This document shows positions 59,890 through 64,000 of a stretch of 64,000 bases of DNA, one piece after another. Origin of the DNA: JAFGOM01 sp964605795. GTDB lineage: Archaea > Halobacteriota > Methanomicrobia > Methanomicrobiales > Methanospirillaceae. Every line of letters begins with the position of its first letter. The first letter of the stretch is position 1. The stretch covers positions 1 through 64,000 of the forward strand of contig CAZSDZ010000007.1 in the NCBI GenBank assembly GCA_964605795.1, given 5' to 3'. The notes beneath the pieces are model-generated. The model searched no databases and was not told the origin of the DNA. It saw only the letters and a program-made list of their open reading frames with translations. The position numbers and the translations under genes are program-made.

Positions 59890-61371
59890 ATGCATACCGA
59901 TGTGGTCAGACAGGGACGTCTTCGTGGAGACAGGGATGCTCTTATAGAAGATCTGCTCTCTTCAATACAAGCTGACAGGGAGATAGCAGAGGCAGATGTA
60001 CAGGTTGATATTGCTCATCTGCTGATGCTTGTACAATGCGGGATCCTAAAGACAGACCATGCGTCACCTTTAGTCAGGGAACTTCTTTTATATTACCGGG
60101 ATGGCGTTCCAAAAGAGGCATTTCATCCCAGGTTTGAAGATATTCATGCGGGAATTGAGTCACTCCTCATCGAGAAAGTCGGGATGGATATCGGTGGCAG
60201 AATGCATGCAGGCCGGTCACGAAACGATGAGGTGGCGACCTGTCTTCGAATACGGACCCGCGAGATCCTTCTTGATCAGATAGAGGCTCTCATCGATCTC
60301 AGATCAGTTCTCATTGATACAGCATCAGAGCATGTACATACCATCATGCCCGGTTTTACCCATCTTCAGCATGCCCAGCCGACAACGCTTGCCCATTACC
60401 TGCTTGCATATGAAGAGGTCTTTTCCCGTGATGGAGAACGTCTTTATCAGGCATTTTTGCGTACCAACCGCTCTCCTCTTGGCGCAGCAGCCTTTGCATC
60501 AACCGGGTTTCCGATAGACAGGGAATATACTGCCCGGTTGCTGGGATTTGAGAGCATCTCCTGCAATACCATGGACGCCGTTGCATCCCGTGATTTTGCA
60601 GCCGAATCACTAGCCGCCGCTACTATCCTTATGACCCATGTCAGTCGGTTATGCGAAGAACTTGTCATCTGGAGCACTTCATTTGTCAGGTTTGTTGATC
60701 TTGATGACCGGTACTGCTCGACCTCATCCATCATGCCCCAGAAGAAGAATCCCGATGTGGCAGAGATACTACGCTCACGGGCAGGATCGGTTCTTGGGGC
60801 CCTGGTTTCGGCTGTCTCAATAGAAAAATCGCTTCCGCTTTCGTACAACCGTGATCTGCAGGAATTAAGTCCCCATCTCTTCCGCGAGATCAAACCTATC
60901 TGCAGGGATATCCGGCTGGTGTCAGGAATGATTGCGAGTGCCACATTTCAGACTGACCGAATGCGGGAAGAAGCCAAACGCGGTTTTTCTACTGCAACGG
61001 ATCTTGCTGATCATCTGGTAGTCAATTACGGTCTTGCGTTTCGTGCGGCTCATAACATCGTTGGCCGGGCTATCAGGAGCGGGAAGTTGAGTCTTGAGGC
61101 TTTGGATGAGGCATCCTGCCAGTTCATTAATCAAAAACTATCAGAACAGGGATTGTCCAATGATGAACTCTCACGGGTACTGGAAGTGAACCAGAGTATC
61201 GCTGCACGCAGGCATCCCGGTGGTCCGGCTCCGGCAGCGGTTCTTGATGCAGTAACACACCAAAAGAGTATGATAATAAAGGATACAGCGATGGTACAGG
61301 AACAAAAAGAGAGAATTATGAGGGCGAAAGAGGAGCTTATGAGTACTGCAGAGAGGATGATAGGATCATGA
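59890..61371 (+). CDS. argH: Argininosuccinate lyase
   Basis: A 493-residue argininosuccinate lyase, the last step of arginine synthesis (argininosuccinate to arginine and fumarate). Seen: MDIGGRMHAGRSRNDEVAT near residue 97, GFTHLQHAQPTTLAHYLLAYEE near 155 (in two blocks; His and Thr of the active site), and the fumarase-superfamily signature SSIMPQKKNPDVAE near 279. Its stop overlaps the gatD start by 4 nt (ATGA). The pairing with a tRNA amidotransferase is probably just transcriptional. The start at 59890 is consistent with the family. Confidence 0.95.
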   Translation: MHTDVVRQGRLRGDRDALIEDLLSSIQADREIAEADVQVDIAHLLMLVQCGILKTDHASPLVRELLLYYRDGVPKEAFHPRFEDIHAGIESLLIEKVGMDIGGRMHAGRSRNDEVATCLRIRTREILLDQIEALIDLRSVLIDTASEHVHTIMPGFTHLQHAQPTTLAHYLLAYEEVFSRDGERLYQAFLRTNRSPLGAAAFASTGFPIDREYTARLLGFESISCNTMDAVASRDFAAESLAAATILMTHVSRLCEELVIWSTSFVRFVDLDDRYCSTSSIMPQKKNPDVAEILRSRAGSVLGALVSAVSIEKSLPLSYNRDLQELSPHLFREIKPICRDIRLVSGMIASATFQTDRMREEAKRGFSTATDLADHLVVNYGLAFRAAHNIVGRAIRSGKLSLEALDEASCQFINQKLSEQGLSNDELSRVLEVNQSIAARRHPGGPAPAAVLDAVTHQKSMIIKDTAMVQEQKERIMRAKEELMSTAERMIGS

Positions 61372-62594
61372 GTCTGTTTCTGTCAGGTGATCAGGTTGCC
61401 TGTACAATCGGGATGAGCGAGGTTGCCGGCACTTATATTACCGAGCGCGATTCGTATCTGGTCATAAAATTAAAGAGCGGATATAATATCGGTCTTTTAC
61501 CGGAACAATGCCGTTTTTTGTCTCATGGAGCGGATGAAGAGGCAGTATCAGGGGAACTTGTTCAGGATCCGACTCTTCCCCGTATCTCGATTATATCTAC
61601 CGGTGGAACCATTGCAAGTCGCATTGATTACCGGACCGGGGCAGTCACCAGCCAGTGTGAGGCAGAGGATATCCTGCGTGCAATTCCGGGACTCGCGGAG
61701 ATCGCACAGTATCGGGCGATACCATTACGAAACATCCTCTCTGAAAATATGACCCCTGAGATCTGGCAGGAACTTGCAAGAGCAGTATATGCTGAGATTC
61801 AGGCCGGTGCAGATGGAATTATCGTTACCCACGGGACAGATACCATGGCTTACAGCGCTGCTGCTATCAGTTTTATGGTACAGACCCCGGTCCCGGTTGT
61901 CTTTGTCGGCTCCCAGCGATCGGCAGACCGTCCCAGCAGTGATAATGTCATGAACGCTATCTGTGCCGCAACAACAGCACTCGCGGATCTTGGTGAGGTG
62001 GTTGTCGTGATGCATGAGACTACCAACGACGATCGGTGTGCAATTATCAGGGGCACCCGTGTCAGGAAGATGCACACTTCAGCGCGGAATGCCTTTGTCA
62101 GTCTCGGGATTCCTTTGCTCGGATATGTTACCTATCCTGAAAAGGTAGTCACTCTGTCCCATCATGCAGTCCGCCGAAACGATAAGAAACTTGCGCTGCA
62201 GGATAAACTCGAGCCCAACTGTGGCCTTATCCAGTACCATCCCGGACTCTCTCCTTCCCTGCTCGCAGGGTATGCGGGATATAAGGGACTTGTTATCGCA
62301 GGTACCGGTCTTGGTCATGTCAGCACTGAGTGGATACCGGTTATCCGGTCTTTCATACAGAAGGGTATGATAATTGTCATGACATCCCAGTGCCTGCAGG
62401 GACGGGTATGTGACCGGGTCTATGATACCGGTCGTGATCTGTTACATGCCGGGGTTATTGAAGGAGAAGATCTCCTGCCCGAGGTTGCACTTGTCAAATT
62501 GATGTGGGTTTTAGGGAATGGGGTTACGCACGATGAGGCGGTCAGAATGATGAAAGAGAACCGTGCCGGTGAGATGAACATGAGGTCGGTATAA
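61368..62594 (+). CDS. gatD: Glu-tRNA(Gln) amidotransferase subunit D
   Basis: A 408-residue archaeal GatD. An N-terminal beta-barrel domain (to about residue 70) is followed by an L-asparaginase-type catalytic domain. Seen: ISTGGTIASRIDYRTGAV near residue 77 with the nucleophile Thr, IIVTHGTDTMAYSAAAI near 155 with the second Thr-Asp pair, VFVGSQRSADRPSSDN, and GLVIAGTGLGHVS. It frees ammonia from glutamine for the GatE subunit, which amidates Glu on tRNA(Gln). It overlaps argH by 4 nt and gatE by one base. Confidence 0.95.
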   Translation: MSLFLSGDQVACTIGMSEVAGTYITERDSYLVIKLKSGYNIGLLPEQCRFLSHGADEEAVSGELVQDPTLPRISIISTGGTIASRIDYRTGAVTSQCEAEDILRAIPGLAEIAQYRAIPLRNILSENMTPEIWQELARAVYAEIQAGADGIIVTHGTDTMAYSAAAISFMVQTPVPVVFVGSQRSADRPSSDNVMNAICAATTALADLGEVVVVMHETTNDDRCAIIRGTRVRKMHTSARNAFVSLGIPLLGYVTYPEKVVTLSHHAVRRNDKKLALQDKLEPNCGLIQYHPGLSPSLLAGYAGYKGLVIAGTGLGHVSTEWIPVIRSFIQKGMIIVMTSQCLQGRVCDRVYDTGRDLLHAGVIEGEDLLPEVALVKLMWVLGNGVTHDEAVRMMKENRAGEMNMRSV

Positions 62595-64000
62595 TGGATA
62601 TCGACTATCGTGCACTCGGTCTCGTGGCAGGGATCGAGATCCACCAGCAGCTCGACACCGGTGAGAAACTCTTCTGCCGGTGCCCGACAGTTATCAGGGA
62701 TGCAGGGGAGCATACCGGTACAATAACCCGGTACCTCCGGGCAACTGAAAGCGAACTGGGAGAGATTGACCGGGCAGCAGCAGAAGAGATGATGCAGAAC
62801 CGGCTTTTTTCCTATCTCTGCTATGATACCACCTGTCTTGTTGAGAATGATGAGGAACCACCTGGCCCGCTGAATCCTGACGCGCTCAATACTGCACTCA
62901 CTATTGCAAAGATGGTTGGGATGACCTATATCTCACAGATCCATACCATGCGCAAGCTCGTCATTGATGGTTCAAATACCAGTGGTTTTCAGAGAACTGC
63001 CATGGTGGCCTCTGACGGAATCCTGCCTGATGGAGGAAAGATAGAGACCATCTGTGTGGAAGAAGAGGCAGCACAACGGATAGAGGGGAATACCTTCTCA
63101 CTTGACCGGCTCGGCATACCCTTAATCGAGATCACGACATCTCCCTGTCTGCACACTCCGTCTGCAGTAAAGGAGACTGCTGCCTATATCGGCATGATAC
63201 TGCGATCAACCGGGAGGGTAAAACGTGGAATCGGGACAATCAGGCAGGACATCAATATCTCAATCAGGGATGGCGCCCGGGTTGAGATCAAGGGAGTCCA
63301 GGAGCTGGATCTCATCGAAGAGGTTGTGAAAAGAGAAGTGATGCGACAGGTAAACCTGCTTGCGATTCGGGAGGAACTCATCAGGCGCAACGCCTGTGTC
63401 AGGCCGGAGAGCATACCGGTTACCGATATCTTTGCCAGGTCGCAGAGTACGATCCTCACGAAGGCAAAAGAGATTCTCGCCATAAAACTTGACGGGTTCG
63501 CAGGTCTCGTAGGAAGAGAGATCCAACCAGGTCGCCGTCTTGGGAGTGAGTTGTCTGATTATGCAAAGAAGTGCGGCGTCGGCGGTCTTTTTCATACTGA
63601 TGAACTGCCTGCATACGGAGTATCCCTGGATGAGGTGAATGCATTACGGGAACGGTGTGGTGCAGGGGAACAGGATGCCGTAATAATCGTTGCTGATACT
63701 AAGAAACGCACTGCCTGTGCGATACAGCAGATTGCAGCCCGTGCCAGTATGGCTTTTGTGGGCGTTCCTGAAGAGACACGAAAGATGCTTGAGGATGGTT
63801 CCACTGCATACATGCGTCCGCTTCCGGGTGCTGCGCGTATGTACCCTGAGACCGATGTGATGCCGGTTGTGATCGATGCCCGGTACTGGGATGATCTGTT
63901 TATTCCTGAACTGCTTATCATGAAAGCAGAACGGTTTTGCAAAGATTACAACCTGGATCCTGCCGTTGCAAAGCAGATGGCATACTCTGAGTACTCCCTT
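62594..64000 (+). CDS. gatE: Glu-tRNA(Gln) amidotransferase subunit E (partial, runs off the window)
   Basis: An open frame from ATG 62594 to the window end, 469 codons and uninterrupted. Seen: LVAGIEIHQQLDTGEKLFC near residue 10, RTAMVASDGILPDGGKIE near 133, GNTFSLDRLGIPLIEITTSP near 165, RGIGTIRQDINISI near 211 and a later GAD-like insertion (from about residue 280) typical of archaeal GatE. It is the kinase and amidotransferase subunit that binds tRNA(Gln). The expected length of about 620-640 residues means roughly 150 residues lie beyond the edge. It starts in the gatD stop (TAATG). Confidence 0.95.
   Translation, partial: MDIDYRALGLVAGIEIHQQLDTGEKLFCRCPTVIRDAGEHTGTITRYLRATESELGEIDRAAAEEMMQNRLFSYLCYDTTCLVENDEEPPGPLNPDALNTALTIAKMVGMTYISQIHTMRKLVIDGSNTSGFQRTAMVASDGILPDGGKIETICVEEEAAQRIEGNTFSLDRLGIPLIEITTSPCLHTPSAVKETAAYIGMILRSTGRVKRGIGTIRQDINISIRDGARVEIKGVQELDLIEEVVKREVMRQVNLLAIREELIRRNACVRPESIPVTDIFARSQSTILTKAKEILAIKLDGFAGLVGREIQPGRRLGSELSDYAKKCGVGGLFHTDELPAYGVSLDEVNALRERCGAGEQDAVIIVADTKKRTACAIQQIAARASMAFVGVPEETRKMLEDGSTAYMRPLPGAARMYPETDVMPVVIDARYWDDLFIPELLIMKAERFCKDYNLDPAVAKQMAYSEYSL

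Overview
The window looks like chromosome from a methanogenic archaeon of the order Methanomicrobiales, most likely Methanospirillum or a close relative. The evidence is an A1A0-type ATP synthase operon (H-I-K-E-C-F-A-B-D), archaeal GatDE amidotransferase, ribosomal protein L10e, an aIF-1A-like gene, TATA-box promoters, a reductive half-TCA gene set with ferredoxin-linked 2-oxoglutarate synthase, and many secreted TPR, NHL and PKD surface proteins. The genus is inferred from gene content, not from a marker comparison.

Layout. 0.5-8 kb: a RibD-type reductase, a nitroreductase, a secreted TPR/Excalibur-like protein, two secreted proteins of unknown function, and a PadR regulator with a two-gene ABC-2 exporter. 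8.9-16.9 kb: exported proteins, namely a metallo-beta-lactamase-fold hydrolase, two tandem paralogues of about 800 residues (NHL propeller, 58-residue repeats, PKD) and a serine beta-lactamase-fold hydrolase. 17-20 kb: two DHA2 efflux pumps whose upstream regions share a palindromic element. 20.2-26.8 kb: a radical SAM/SPASM enzyme, a SEC59/DGK1-type lipid kinase, a membrane glycosyltransferase with an MshEN-like N-terminus, and a long TPR protein. 27-29.8 kb: sparse and AT-rich, with an RRM RNA-binding protein, an aIF-1A-like gene without a visible start codon, a GNAT and a zinc-ribbon membrane protein.

30-38.4 kb holds the ATP synthase operon, with promoter-like and terminator-like sequence at its ends. 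38.6-47.5 kb holds phosphoglycerate kinase, a REC-PAS-HEAT protein, a two-domain VOC protein, adenine deaminase, and membrane or surface proteins. 47.5-54.8 kb, all on the minus strand, is the reductive TCA branch: fumarase alpha, then fumarase beta, KorDABC and SucCD. The seven genes from fumarase beta to SucD are joined by six 4-nt ATGA overlaps. Together they would carry malate to fumarate and then succinate to 2-oxoglutarate for glutamate synthesis; fumarate reductase and malate dehydrogenase are not in the window. 55-64 kb holds L10e, a sulfonate/nitrate-type ABC importer with a PAS protein that lacks a kinase catalytic domain, and argH-gatD-gatE, with gatE cut by the window edge.

I found no CRISPR array, transposase, rRNA or tRNA by eye. 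The most unusual items are the start-less aIF-1A gene, the RRM protein, the MshEN-glycosyltransferase fusion, the shared palindrome at the two efflux pumps, the tightly coupled TCA operon and the sensor-like protein without a kinase domain.
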